NCBI RefSeq assembly: GCF_033446685.1
Contig: NZ_JAWQLY010000005.1
Location: forward strand, 186,001-250,000
Source: Modicisalibacter sp033446685
GTDB taxonomy: Bacteria; Pseudomonadota; Gammaproteobacteria; Pseudomonadales; Halomonadaceae
Direction: 5' to 3'
Length of the DNA stretch: 64,000 nt
The notes beneath the pieces were generated by a model. The model did no database searches. It was not told the origin of the DNA and saw only the letters and a program-made list of their open reading frames with translations. The stretch's first letter is position 1; each line of letters starts with the position of its first letter. Below are positions 16,365-25,331 of this stretch, piece after piece. Made by a program: the position numbers and the translations under genes.

Positions 16365-17321
16365 ATGTCACTGCCTTCTGCCTCGCCGCCCGCCGGTGCA
16401 TCGAACGGCGCACCGGACAGCACCCAAGGCGAGCCCCGGGACAGCGGCAGTGGGCAACTGGCCCTGCTCGGCGAGCGCATCCCCGGCCTGGTGTTTCAAC
16501 TGCTTCGCGATACGCGCGGGCAGCTGCGCTTCCCGCTGCTGGCCGGCGACGAGCGCATGCTTCAGGGCGCCGACCGCCAGAAGCTGGCGCAAAGCGCCGA
16601 ACCGGCCCTCGAGCGCATCGCCCGCAGTGATTACATCAAGCTGATGAGCGCCCTCGAACATTCGGCGCTGGCACTCACCACCCTGGCAATCCAGCTGCGC
16701 ATCCTGCGCCTCGACGGTGCCACCCGCTGGGTCACGGTGCGCGCGCGCCCGGAAAGAACCAGCGATGGCAGCACCCTATGGCACGGCGTACTGATCGATG
16801 TCAGCGAACAGGTCGTGCAGCAGCGCCACCTGAGAAAGCTCTCGGATACCGATGAACTCACCGGCCTGGCCAATCGCCGCCGGCTGATGCAGCGGCTCAG
16901 GGAAGAGATGTCGAGCGCTAGACGCCATGCACGTCCATTATCCCTGCTGCTGCTCGATCTCGATCACTTCAAGCGCATCAACGATACCTGGGGCCATCTC
17001 AAGGGCGACCAGGTACTCAAACAGCTCGCCGAACTCTGCTGCAACGCCCTACGCGGCGAAGATCTGGTGGCGCGCCTGGGCGGCGAGGAATTGGCCATCC
17101 TGCTGCCATGCACACCGATCGAAGCCGCCGTGCAGCTGGCCGAGCGCTTGCGCGAGGCGATCGCCGGCCATGATTTCGGCATCACCCAAGGGCGGGTCAC
17201 CGCCAGTCTCGGAGCCGCCGAGTATCAGGACAACGACACTATCGATGAGCTCATCGAACGCGCCGATCGCGGTCTCTACGCCGCCAAGCACGCGGGTCGC
17301 AACCGGGTCTTGCGCGCTTAA
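16365..17321 (+). CDS. Diguanylate cyclase with N-terminal PAS-like domain
   Basis: A 318-residue protein that should make the second messenger cyclic di-GMP. A PAS-like sensor domain occupies about residues 35-150 and ends in WHGVLIDVSEQVVQQRHL. The GGDEF domain (about 160-316) begins DTDELTGLANRRRL. The active motif is GGEEL at 239-243. The product-inhibition site RGED is at 230-233, exactly five residues upstream, so feedback inhibition is expected. There is no transmembrane segment, so it is cytoplasmic. CGGGAG precedes the chosen ATG by 6 bases. The signal sensed is unknown. Confidence 0.93.
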   Translation: MSLPSASPPAGASNGAPDSTQGEPRDSGSGQLALLGERIPGLVFQLLRDTRGQLRFPLLAGDERMLQGADRQKLAQSAEPALERIARSDYIKLMSALEHSALALTTLAIQLRILRLDGATRWVTVRARPERTSDGSTLWHGVLIDVSEQVVQQRHLRKLSDTDELTGLANRRRLMQRLREEMSSARRHARPLSLLLLDLDHFKRINDTWGHLKGDQVLKQLAELCCNALRGEDLVARLGGEELAILLPCTPIEAAVQLAERLREAIAGHDFGITQGRVTASLGAAEYQDNDTIDELIERADRGLYAAKHAGRNRVLRA

Positions 17322-17443
17322 ACAGAGGCGCGTTGCCTGCCAACGGTTGCGCAGCGCCATCAGGTGGCTGGCAAGCAGGTCGGCCGGACCCAGGCTCGGG
17401 TAGCTGGGGGCGCTGCTCCGGTATCTTCGCTCAAGCGGATGGA

Positions 17444-17908
17444 CTAGCGGTCGGCGGGGCCCAGCCAGCGGCCGGCGTTGATCTCGATGCGCCGCAAGGC
17501 GCGTTGCAGCGTCTCGCGTTCGGCTTCGTCGAGCCCGGCGAGAAGCAGCGCCCGCGCCTCGTCGGCCCGAGCGTCCAGCGCGGCCAGTATTCGCACCCCT
17601 TCGGCGGTGAACGACACCTGGCGCACCCGGCGGTCGTCGGCACGGATGCGTCGCTTTATCAGCCCCTGACGCTCGAGTTGCGCGAGTGTGCGCGTCAGCG
17701 AGGGCAGTTCGATACCCAGCGTTTCGGCCAGTTGCTTCTGCGTGGCGCCGTCACCGAGATGGCGCAGCGCCACCAGGGCCGTCCAGCGCGGCTGGGTCAG
17801 TCCCAGCGGTGCCACCGTGCGCCCCACCACCGTGCACCACAGGCGATGAACGTGACCGAGCCGCATGCCGAGCGCGGCATCGCCTTGTGACAAGAAGTTA
17901 GTTCGCAT
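17444..17908 (-). CDS. MarR-family transcriptional regulator
   Basis: A winged-helix regulator of about 154 residues. The helix-turn-helix spans TQKQLAETLGIELPSLTRTLAQLERQGLI, and the wing is RADDRRVRQVSFTAEG. Flanking helices form the dimer. The start is uncertain. An upstream ATG at 17935 would add nine residues, but a perfect 12-bp palindrome at 17915-17926 lies between the two, and an operator position just before 17908 is more natural. The MarR palindrome suggests autorepression. The neighbours (diguanylate cyclase and the globin/jet operon) give no clear target. Confidence 0.88.
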   Translation of the reverse strand: MRTNFLSQGDAALGMRLGHVHRLWCTVVGRTVAPLGLTQPRWTALVALRHLGDGATQKQLAETLGIELPSLTRTLAQLERQGLIKRRIRADDRRVRQVSFTAEGVRILAALDARADEARALLLAGLDEAERETLQRALRRIEINAGRWLGPADR

Positions 17909-17914
17909 GCGAGG

Positions 17915-17926
17915 TATGCTAGCATA
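17915..17926. promoter_or_regulatory. Putative MarR operator palindrome
   Basis: TATGCTAGCATA is a perfect 12-bp palindrome immediately upstream of the MarR start. A related TTAGCA lies at 17929-17934. It is likely the site of autorepression. It could also affect the globin/jet operon only if that operon reads toward it, which is downstream rather than upstream. Confidence 0.4.
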
Positions 17927-17987
17927 AATTAGCAAGCAAACGAACTATTTGGACAGGGTAAGCGGGCCAGCCGCACCCTTGAGCGAT

Positions 17988-18380
17988 TCAGCGGGTGCGG
18001 CACATCTCGGCGGGATGCCTCAACTGGGCCAGCAGATAGACCTTGAGCTCGGCCTCGACGCCCATCTCGTCGAGTGCCGTACGCATGCATAGCAGCCAGG
18101 CATCGCGCTCCTCGGGACCGATCGCCAAGTGGCGGTGCGCGGCGGGAATGGCGATCGGCCCGAAGCGCGCGCGGTAGCGGCTCGGTCCGCCCATCCAGCC
18201 GATCAGAAACGTCGCCAGCTTGTCCCGCGACAGGCTCAGCTCGGCGGGATGCAACGCCAGAATACCCTGCGCCTCGGGCAGGCGCTGCATGGCGGCATAG
18301 AAACGCTCGGCCAGTTCGTACACGGCAGTTTCGCCGCCCAGGGCCTGCAGGGTAGTATCGCCAATCCCGTAGACCGGCAT
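17988..18380 (-). CDS. Group II truncated haemoglobin
   Basis: A 130-residue globin of the group II (O-type) truncated family, haem proteins tied to oxygen, NO or redox chemistry. The haem pocket looks intact: aligning ERDAW with mycobacterial GlbO puts the proximal His at His82 (AAHRHLAIG) and the group-II Trp at Trp95. The start codon overlaps the jetD stop (TGATG), and the ribosome site AGGAGGAG lies inside the jetD coding end, so translation is coupled. This makes it a fifth gene of the Wadjet-like operon. A globin is not part of the described JetABCD set; whether it has a function there is unknown. Confidence 0.9.
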   Translation of the reverse strand: MPVYGIGDTTLQALGGETAVYELAERFYAAMQRLPEAQGILALHPAELSLSRDKLATFLIGWMGGPSRYRARFGPIAIPAAHRHLAIGPEERDAWLLCMRTALDEMGVEAELKVYLLAQLRHPAEMCRTR

Positions 18381-19483
18381 CAGTGCTCCTCCTCGTCCAT
18401 GCCCTTTATCAGCGTCAGCCAGGCCTCGGCCAGCGCATCATCGAGCGATCTGCCCCCTAGCTCAGCCATCACCGTATCGTCGAGCGCCTCCTGGTCGAGC
18501 CCCCGCGCCCAGCCAATCCCCGGGCGCTGGCCGTGCTTGCCGGTCAGCCGGTGCAGCGGATGGCCGCCTTCGCGCTCGAACCGCTCGATCATCGGCGCGT
18601 AGAGCGCCGAAAGGCGCAATGTCGGTACGCTCCGACGTAGCCGGCGGAAGATTCTCAGGCCCTCGGGGTCGAGATCGCCCCAGTAGTTTGCGCGCTCGAG
18701 TGTCAAAAGGTCGGCCAACGATTGCCGCGGATCGACGTCGCCGATCAGCCGCACCCGCTCGGGCGCCTTGAGCGCTTCGCTCAGCGACAGCCCGTAACCG
18801 AAGCTGCAGAGCAGAGCCAAGCGCTCGGCAAGGCCCGTGCGACGTGCCTGCTCGAAGCTCTGCGGATTCTCGATCAGCAGCACCCCCTGCGGTTCGGCCG
18901 GCACCGCCGCCAGCACCCAGACGCTTGGCATGCGAAAAGCCGCGCGTTCGATGCCGAAGGCACGCACCAGCTCACGCGGCAAGGCATCCAGCAACTTGCT
19001 GCTACCCAGCAGATAGCGTGCGCTGGCCTCGAACGAACTGAGCGCATGGGCGCCGGGCAGATCCGCGGCCAGCCGGTTGAGCCCCTCGACGAGACGCCGC
19101 TGATCGGCCAGGCTCCAGGCCTCGAGCACACCGTCCAGCGCATGGCGCCAGACGGCGGCCTGAGCGGCGTCCAGCGGCAGCGAGGCATCGACCCGGGCGA
19201 ACTCGGATTCCAGCCGATGGCGCAGCGCCTCGGACAACTGCACGCGAACGTTGAGCCGCTGGTGCGCCGAAACCGGTTGCGCGGTCTCGATGAGCCCCGC
19301 CTCGGCCAGCTCGCGCAGCGCCTCCCAGCCATCCAGCTCGGTACCGCAATGCCCCGCCTGGCTCAGCATGTTCACCAGCGGCTGGCTGCGCCAGGCCTTG
19401 TAACGCCCTTTCAGGTGGTGCTTGCCCCACTCGCCTTCCAGATAGTGCTGCGCCACCTCGGCGCGCTCGCTGAGCAGTTTCAT
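18380..19483 (-). CDS. jetD: Wadjet-like JetD/MksG, Toprim-domain nuclease subunit
   Basis: In Wadjet systems JetD is the topoisomerase VI-like subunit that cleaves closed-circular plasmid DNA after the condensin part (JetABC) has loaded. This 367-residue protein has an N-terminal winged-helix-rich region (about 1-190) and a C-terminal Toprim domain. The Toprim acidic residues are visible: Glu205 in VLLIENPQSF, and Asp270 and Asp272 in YWGDLDPEGLRIFRRL, which is the hallmark of the DUF2220/JetD family. It overlaps jetC by 4 bp and shares one base with the globin gene. All metal-binding residues expected for cleavage are present. Confidence 0.9.
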   Translation of the reverse strand: MKLLSERAEVAQHYLEGEWGKHHLKGRYKAWRSQPLVNMLSQAGHCGTELDGWEALRELAEAGLIETAQPVSAHQRLNVRVQLSEALRHRLESEFARVDASLPLDAAQAAVWRHALDGVLEAWSLADQRRLVEGLNRLAADLPGAHALSSFEASARYLLGSSKLLDALPRELVRAFGIERAAFRMPSVWVLAAVPAEPQGVLLIENPQSFEQARRTGLAERLALLCSFGYGLSLSEALKAPERVRLIGDVDPRQSLADLLTLERANYWGDLDPEGLRIFRRLRRSVPTLRLSALYAPMIERFEREGGHPLHRLTGKHGQRPGIGWARGLDQEALDDTVMAELGGRSLDDALAEAWLTLIKGMDEEEH

Positions 19484-22400
19484 GGCGTCGGCTCCGTGAC
19501 GTGAATGCCGAACAGGCTGGCCTCGCCCTGACCGCGACCGATCGCTTCGGGCTCGACCACCCGGCCGTCGCGGACCACCACGTGGCCGCCCTGGCCCTGG
19601 GCGCCGCCGATCACACTGCCCACCAGGTAGGTGGGGAAGATCGCCGCGTCATTCTCGTAGTTGGGATTATGGATCAAGCCGATCATCTGGAAACGTCCGC
19701 GGGTGTTGCGCAGCGACTCCAGCGAATCCTGGATCAGTCGCCGATGCGAGAGCTTGGAGAACAGCCCATCGAGCAGGATCACGCTCTCGCGACCGGCCCG
19801 GGCGCGGCGCTTGTGATGACCCGGCAGTTCGCGCAGCTCGCGCTCGATGGCGAATTCCGAGAGCTTGACCAGCCACATCAGCGACACCGCCTCGCGCTGG
19901 CCTTCCGACATGTCCTCGTTGAGCGAGAACAGCCGGCCATGGGGACGGATCGCGTCGTGCTTGAGGCGAATGGTCACGTCGCGGAACAGCCCGCGGTAGA
20001 TGCGCCGGCGAATCTGGCGGGTCAACTCGTCGTCGCGGCGGCGCTGGTCGCCCTGCGCCGCCGCGCCGTCCTGCTGCAGCCGGCGCCGCTGGGCGAGCTG
20101 GTGCTCGTCGATATCGGCGAGCAACTGCTGGATCAATTCACGAACCGCCTCGTCGCCGATCAGCGCCGCCTTGACCTCGAAATAGGCCCCGCCCTCGCTG
20201 CCGCGTCGGGCGACGCGCTTCAGGCTGTCCAGGTTGCCGGCGGCATCGGTGATGATCGAGCCCAGCCGCTCGACCAGATTGCCCTCGATATGCTCGCGCG
20301 AGGCGTTGAGCGTGGCGACGCGCTGTCGATGCTCGTCGAGCTGGCCGGTCAACTGGCCATAGAGCGCGCGCAGCTCGTCGAGCGAAGCCGCGGTGGCGCC
20401 GTCCAGCGTCGCCAGCCGGGCACGCTCGGTATCGTTGAACAGGCGACTCTCGACGGCCTCGCGCAACGCCTGGCCGAGTTTCTGCTCGAAGCGCTCCGCC
20501 TCGCGCGCCTGACGCTCGCGGTCCCGCGAGCGCTCGCCGAGGTTGAGATCGCCCAGCGCCTCGAGCAATGCCTGCTGACAGCCCTGCAGCGACTGAAGGA
20601 AGCGCTGATGCGCCTCGTCCGACGCGCCCTCACCGGTCTCGCGGTCGCCGCCGGCCAGGCCTCGCCACTCGCCGAGCGTGGCGTCCAGCGCCTCGGCCCG
20701 CGGATCATCGAGCGGCCAACGGCTAGCCTCACGCAGATCGTCGAGCACCGCCAGGCGCTGCAGCCAACCGCCCGGCAGGCCGCGAACCCGCTCCAGCCAG
20801 GCGATGGCCAGTTGATCGGTGTCGAGCATCGCCTGATGGTTGCAGGCCAGGCGCGCCTCGACGCTGTCCTGCTCGCGGCGCTTGGCCTTGCCCGCGGCAT
20901 GCGCCGCGTCGCGCTCGCGCTTGAGTCGGGCGATCTCGCGCTCGAGCTTCTGGCCGCCGCCGCTGTCGTCGCGCACCTCGAGAAAGGCACGGATGCGCGC
21001 GAAATCGAAATCCGCGCGCCGACTGGCGCTGGCCAACGCCACCTCGAGCTCGGCCTCCCGCGCCTCGGCGGCCGCCATGAAGTCGACCCCGCCCTCACGC
21101 TCGAAGGCGTCGAGGGTGCGCAGCCGTTCGCGCTCGCCATCGGCGAACAGCGCCCGCGAGCGGCCGTCCAGATCATCGCGCTGTCGGCGCAGCGCTTCGT
21201 GACGTTCGCTGGCCTGGGCCAGACGCTCGTCGGTCAACGCCTGGGTCTCGACCAGTTCGGCGAGACGCGCCTCAAGGGCTTCGAGCCGCTCGACGCCACC
21301 CGCCGCGGCGAACTTCTCCGCGGCCAGCCAGGTCGCGCCATGCCGCTCCAGCGCCCGTTCGGCGGCATCGACCTGTGGACCCAGCTCGGCCAGGCGGCGC
21401 TCGGCGTCGGCCAGCGTCTCGCTAGCCTCTTCGAGGGCCCTGTCGCCCCCTTCGAGCAGATAGCGCTGAAAGTCGTCGATGCATGTCAGCGCCGCATCGC
21501 TCAGCCGCGGCGCGAGCTCCTCGCGCCGCGCCGCGAGTTCGCGCTGGTCGCGTTCCAGGCCGTCGAGCGCCTCCTCGACCCGTGCCTCGACGGCATCGAG
21601 GGCCCGTAGCGCCAGGGCGAAGCGTTCGCCGTGCGGGTCGAGGCGCGCGATCTCGGCCGCCAGCGCGTCGCGGCGCTGACGATCGATGGCCAGGCGCTGC
21701 TGGGTCTCCTCGCGCAGCGCGATCAGGTACTGGGGATCGAGCGCCGCCTTAACCGCCAGGGTCTCGACGCCGCACACCGCGCCCAGCGGTGGCCGGCCGT
21801 CAGCGAGGCACGCCGCGAGCCGGCCGGCCTCGAACACCGGCACGCCCAGGCCATGTTCGATCAGCAGCGCGGCGGCCTCGCCGGCCCGCGACTCGCCGGC
21901 GACAACCGGGGCGAACAGCTGGCCGGCGGCCTGCGACAACCATTCACGGCGCGCCTCGAGGGCATGTTCGTCGTCCGCATTGAGCACGTCGTGCAACGCG
22001 GTCCAGGCGATCCCCGCCTGATCGAGCAGACGATGCGCCTCGCGCTCGGCGACCTGGCGCGCCAGCGGATCGCCGGCAAGGCTCTCGAGATAGCGCTCGC
22101 GGGCTTCGATCCGCTCGTCCAGGCCCTCGGCCTCGCTGAGCAGGCGCGGGTAGCGGAACTTGGCATCCTTGAGCCATTGCGCCGGCGACTGCTCGCTGAT
22201 ATCGCCAAAGCTCAGCCAGGCCTGGTGCAGCTCGCGCAGGCGTTGCTCTTCCCGTTCCAGCCGATGCGCCGCATCGTCGAGTTCGCGCGAGCGCCGATAG
22301 AGGCGATCGCGCAGGTGCACCGGATCGTCGTCGCCATGCACCTCGGCATAGCGCCGCGCCGACTCGGCCAGCGGCGTCAGGCGCTCACCACGCGCCTGCG

Positions 22401-24420
22401 CCTCCTGCTGACGCTGACGCTGTGCGCGCTGCGCCTGCTGCCAGTCGGCCAGCTCGGCCTTGCGCCGCGCCCAGAACTCCTCGACGGCGGCGTCGGGCCA
22501 GCCCTCGACGAAGGCCCGCCAGGCCTCCTGGCCGTGCTTGAGCGGGCCGCGCTCGCCCTCCAGGCGCGCGCGCTCGCCATTGAGCCGGTCGCGCGCGTCA
22601 CGGGCCTCGTCACGCTGGGCGCCGACGTCGTCCAGTTCGGCCTCGACGGTTTCGCGTTCGAGATCCAGCGCCTCCTGCTGCGCGCTCTTCAGCGCCAGCC
22701 ACTCGCCCGGTGAGGTATCCGGATGGGCCGCCTGGAACTCGGCGTGCCAGCGTGCACTGTCCTCGAGCTTGGCGACACGCCCGATATGCGCGTTGAGCGC
22801 CTGGCGAGCCGTGTCGGCGGCGGCGATGGCGGTCTCGCGGGTCGCCTCGGGCGCCTCGAGCTCGGCTTCGCTGAACAGCCCCTCGCCCAGCGCCTGGGTA
22901 TAGAAGCTCTGGTTGTCGGTGAATTCGCGCTGGCGCGATTCGAGCTGTTCACGCTCGCGCTCGAGGCGCTCCCACTCGGCCTCGAAGCCCCCGGCGTCCG
23001 CCTTGAGCTCCTTCAGGTAACGGCGATCGGCGATCACCTCTTCGCGAAAGCGGTTGCCGTCGAGCGCCTCGAAGGTATCGGCGGCCTCGTCGAGCCGCGC
23101 GAGCGCCCGGTAGCGTGCGCTGTCGTCGGCGAAGCCATGGCTGTCGGCCAGCCAGTCGCGGGCCGAGGCGAATGCGACATGGTGGGCCTCGCGGGCGCTC
23201 GCCCAAGCCGCTTCGGGCAGATGAATCAGTTGGCGATGCGAGTCGACCCGCGCGCCACGCTCCGCCAGCGACTCACGCACGCTGCGCTCGGGCTGGCCGC
23301 CGAGCCGGGCGAGCAGCCAGACCGATACCCGCGGGCGCTCGCTGTCGCCCTTGCTCCAGGCCAGCCCGGTGACCTCGTCGGTCCCGGCCGCACCTGCTAG
23401 CGCATCCTCCGTCGCATCGGCCGCGGGCCGCCGCGGCAGGCCCGGCAGCGCCAGCAACGCCTGGCCGCCCAGCAGCCGTTCGCTGGCCGCCAGGCCCTCG
23501 TCGAGCTCGGCGAGACGCTCGCGCGCGCCGAGCAGCGCCTCGCCCTGCTCGTTGAGATCGGCGAGCCGGGCGACCTTGTCGTCGGCGCGCTTCTGGTCGG
23601 TCTCGGCCTCGCTCAGGCGGTGGCGCAGTTCGGTGACCTTGCTGCCCGAGTTGAGGATCACGTCCTCGATCAGCTCCTCGCCCTCGTCGGTCTCGCCTCG
23701 GGTCGCCCCGGAAAGAATCTGCGGCGCCAGTACCTCGAAGAAGAACGCTTGGTCGGCCTTCTCGCCGGCGCGCGGCTTGATGGCGTTGAATATCTGACTC
23801 TTGTCGGCGCCGCCCTCCTTCTGGAAGGCGGCCATCTGCGCCAGTTCCCGGCGCGAGATGTGCGAGCCCACCGCGTCCAGCCACTCCTCGCGGTTGGCGC
23901 TGCGGGTCACGCCGTGGCTGCGCATTGCCGCCTGGACATCGCTGTTGGCGTACAGCGCCAGCTTGGCGTCGCGAGTCAGGTGATGGACGGGGATATCCTC
24001 GAGACGTCCGGCATAGTGATAGAAGGACAGCCCGCTGCCGTCGCTGTAGCCATACAAGCCGAACACGAAGGTCTCGCCGGCGACCTCCTCGCCGGCGGCG
24101 GCGAGCATGTCGGATTGCCCCGCCGCGCCATCGCCGCTGCGAAATTCCACTCGCAGGTGCGACCAGCTGCGGCCCTGGCCGCCGACGCTGGCCGGCGAGC
24201 ACTTGCGGCGGGTACGCGCCAGCAGGGTGCGATCGCGCGACAGCAGGCCGATCAACGCCTCGGCGAGCGTCGTCTTGCCGAAGCCGTTTTCCATGCTGAT
24301 GGCGCTCGACTGGCCGCGCAGATCGAGCAGCAGATGACGCATTTTGGCGTCCCAGGGCGAGGCGATGTCGCCGTGCTTGTTGAGCAGGTTGGCGACTTCG
24401 ATACGGTTGATCACGCTCAT
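19480..24420 (-). CDS. jetC: Wadjet-like JetC/MksB, SMC-type ATPase
   Basis: The motor subunit of the condensin-like complex, which would extrude DNA loops and sense small circles. The Walker A motif MENGFGKTT is at residues 43-51. A long coiled coil, very rich in Glu, Arg, Ala and Leu, spans roughly 265-1400 with a hinge region inside. The ABC signature SEGQREAVSLMW is at 1505-1516. Walker B is VILLD ending at Asp1551, but the next residue is Gly rather than the usual catalytic Glu (LLDGLFSKLS). At 1646 residues it is the size of MukB or larger. It overlaps jetB and jetD by 4 bp each. Confidence 0.88.
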   Translation of the reverse strand: MSVINRIEVANLLNKHGDIASPWDAKMRHLLLDLRGQSSAISMENGFGKTTLAEALIGLLSRDRTLLARTRRKCSPASVGGQGRSWSHLRVEFRSGDGAAGQSDMLAAAGEEVAGETFVFGLYGYSDGSGLSFYHYAGRLEDIPVHHLTRDAKLALYANSDVQAAMRSHGVTRSANREEWLDAVGSHISRRELAQMAAFQKEGGADKSQIFNAIKPRAGEKADQAFFFEVLAPQILSGATRGETDEGEELIEDVILNSGSKVTELRHRLSEAETDQKRADDKVARLADLNEQGEALLGARERLAELDEGLAASERLLGGQALLALPGLPRRPAADATEDALAGAAGTDEVTGLAWSKGDSERPRVSVWLLARLGGQPERSVRESLAERGARVDSHRQLIHLPEAAWASAREAHHVAFASARDWLADSHGFADDSARYRALARLDEAADTFEALDGNRFREEVIADRRYLKELKADAGGFEAEWERLEREREQLESRQREFTDNQSFYTQALGEGLFSEAELEAPEATRETAIAAADTARQALNAHIGRVAKLEDSARWHAEFQAAHPDTSPGEWLALKSAQQEALDLERETVEAELDDVGAQRDEARDARDRLNGERARLEGERGPLKHGQEAWRAFVEGWPDAAVEEFWARRKAELADWQQAQRAQRQRQQEAQARGERLTPLAESARRYAEVHGDDDPVHLRDRLYRRSRELDDAAHRLEREEQRLRELHQAWLSFGDISEQSPAQWLKDAKFRYPRLLSEAEGLDERIEARERYLESLAGDPLARQVAEREAHRLLDQAGIAWTALHDVLNADDEHALEARREWLSQAAGQLFAPVVAGESRAGEAAALLIEHGLGVPVFEAGRLAACLADGRPPLGAVCGVETLAVKAALDPQYLIALREETQQRLAIDRQRRDALAAEIARLDPHGERFALALRALDAVEARVEEALDGLERDQRELAARREELAPRLSDAALTCIDDFQRYLLEGGDRALEEASETLADAERRLAELGPQVDAAERALERHGATWLAAEKFAAAGGVERLEALEARLAELVETQALTDERLAQASERHEALRRQRDDLDGRSRALFADGERERLRTLDAFEREGGVDFMAAAEAREAELEVALASASRRADFDFARIRAFLEVRDDSGGGQKLEREIARLKRERDAAHAAGKAKRREQDSVEARLACNHQAMLDTDQLAIAWLERVRGLPGGWLQRLAVLDDLREASRWPLDDPRAEALDATLGEWRGLAGGDRETGEGASDEAHQRFLQSLQGCQQALLEALGDLNLGERSRDRERQAREAERFEQKLGQALREAVESRLFNDTERARLATLDGATAASLDELRALYGQLTGQLDEHRQRVATLNASREHIEGNLVERLGSIITDAAGNLDSLKRVARRGSEGGAYFEVKAALIGDEAVRELIQQLLADIDEHQLAQRRRLQQDGAAAQGDQRRRDDELTRQIRRRIYRGLFRDVTIRLKHDAIRPHGRLFSLNEDMSEGQREAVSLMWLVKLSEFAIERELRELPGHHKRRARAGRESVILLDGLFSKLSHRRLIQDSLESLRNTRGRFQMIGLIHNPNYENDAAIFPTYLVGSVIGGAQGQGGHVVVRDGRVVEPEAIGRGQGEASLFGIHVTEPTP

Positions 24421-25331
24421 GAACGGTCTCCACTGTCCTGCGCCTGGCCGGCATCCGAGTCGGCGAACAGGTCGTCGGATCGTGCCGCCTCGTCGTCCTC
24501 GCGCTCGGCGGGCGCCGTTTCGGCCGCTTCGTCGGCCGCACGGGTAGGCGTCGCGGCCGGCGTCCCCAGATCGTCGCGCGCCTGGCCCGAGATCAGTTCG
24601 ACCAGGTGCGAGAGGTGATGCACGCCGACCTGCTCGGCTTCCAGCGCGCCGAGCAGGGTCTGTTGCCAGATGTCGCCACCGTCGTCGGTGGTTTCGCGGG
24701 CCGCTTCGAGCTGACCGCCGCGCACCTGAAGGTCGATGAATGCCTTGGCCCGGCGGGCCAGGTCCTCGCCGCGCTCGTCGAGCAGGCTACGGCTGGTCTC
24801 GGGAATGGCCTCGCCGAGCGCGCGCAACTCCTCGAGCCGCTCGCGCAGCAGCTCGATCAGCTCGGCGCTGGCGAAGGTCGCCTCCTGGTAGCGGCTGACA
24901 TCCGACAGTGCGCGATTGAGCCGGGTATACAGGAGCGCGTGCAGCAGCAGCCACAGCTGCAGGTACCACTGCGCCAGCTCGGCACGGCTCTCCTGACGCA
25001 GGCGCAGGGCATCGAAGACCGGATCGCGGGTGTAGAGCGGCGGCTGTTCGAGTTCGGGGTCGGGCAGCAGCGCGTAGAGTCGCGAACCCGGGGCGATGCC
25101 CGGATAGTCGCCGGGTTCGAAGACCCGCAGGCGCAGGCCCTGGCCGGCCAGGAAATCGCGCAACGCCTCGCGTTCGGTGTCCAGTGCATCGTCGATCAGC
25201 GCGCACACGTCGCGCTCGGCGAGCTGGCCTTCGCGGGCGGCGCGGCGCTTGCGCCCGCCACTCGGCTGGCGCTCGGCGGTGCGGTAGCGCAGCAGGTAGG
25301 CGACCACCTCGCCCATCTCGGTCATGTTCAT
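24417..25331 (-). CDS. jetB: Wadjet-like JetB/MksE, condensin accessory subunit
   Basis: A MukE-like winged-helix subunit that, with the JetA kleisin, bridges the JetC heads. The 304-residue protein starts MNMTEMGEVVAYLLRYRTAE and has a helical core (about 35-270) including DPVFDALRLRQESRAELAQW. The last 40 residues are Ala-, Glu- and Asp-rich and probably disordered. The family is called mainly from its place between jetA and jetC with 4-bp overlaps on both sides. The sequence itself is divergent. Confidence 0.83.
   Translation of the reverse strand: MNMTEMGEVVAYLLRYRTAERQPSGGRKRRAAREGQLAERDVCALIDDALDTEREALRDFLAGQGLRLRVFEPGDYPGIAPGSRLYALLPDPELEQPPLYTRDPVFDALRLRQESRAELAQWYLQLWLLLHALLYTRLNRALSDVSRYQEATFASAELIELLRERLEELRALGEAIPETSRSLLDERGEDLARRAKAFIDLQVRGGQLEAARETTDDGGDIWQQTLLGALEAEQVGVHHLSHLVELISGQARDDLGTPAATPTRAADEAAETAPAEREDDEAARSDDLFADSDAGQAQDSGDRS

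Noticed and set aside
19501..21609. A 702-codon open frame on the plus strand inside jetC
   Set aside because: It is antisense to the SMC-type gene, whose motifs and overlaps with jetB and jetD are clear. Long antisense frames are expected in GC-rich coiled-coil genes. No ribosome site or known domain was seen.
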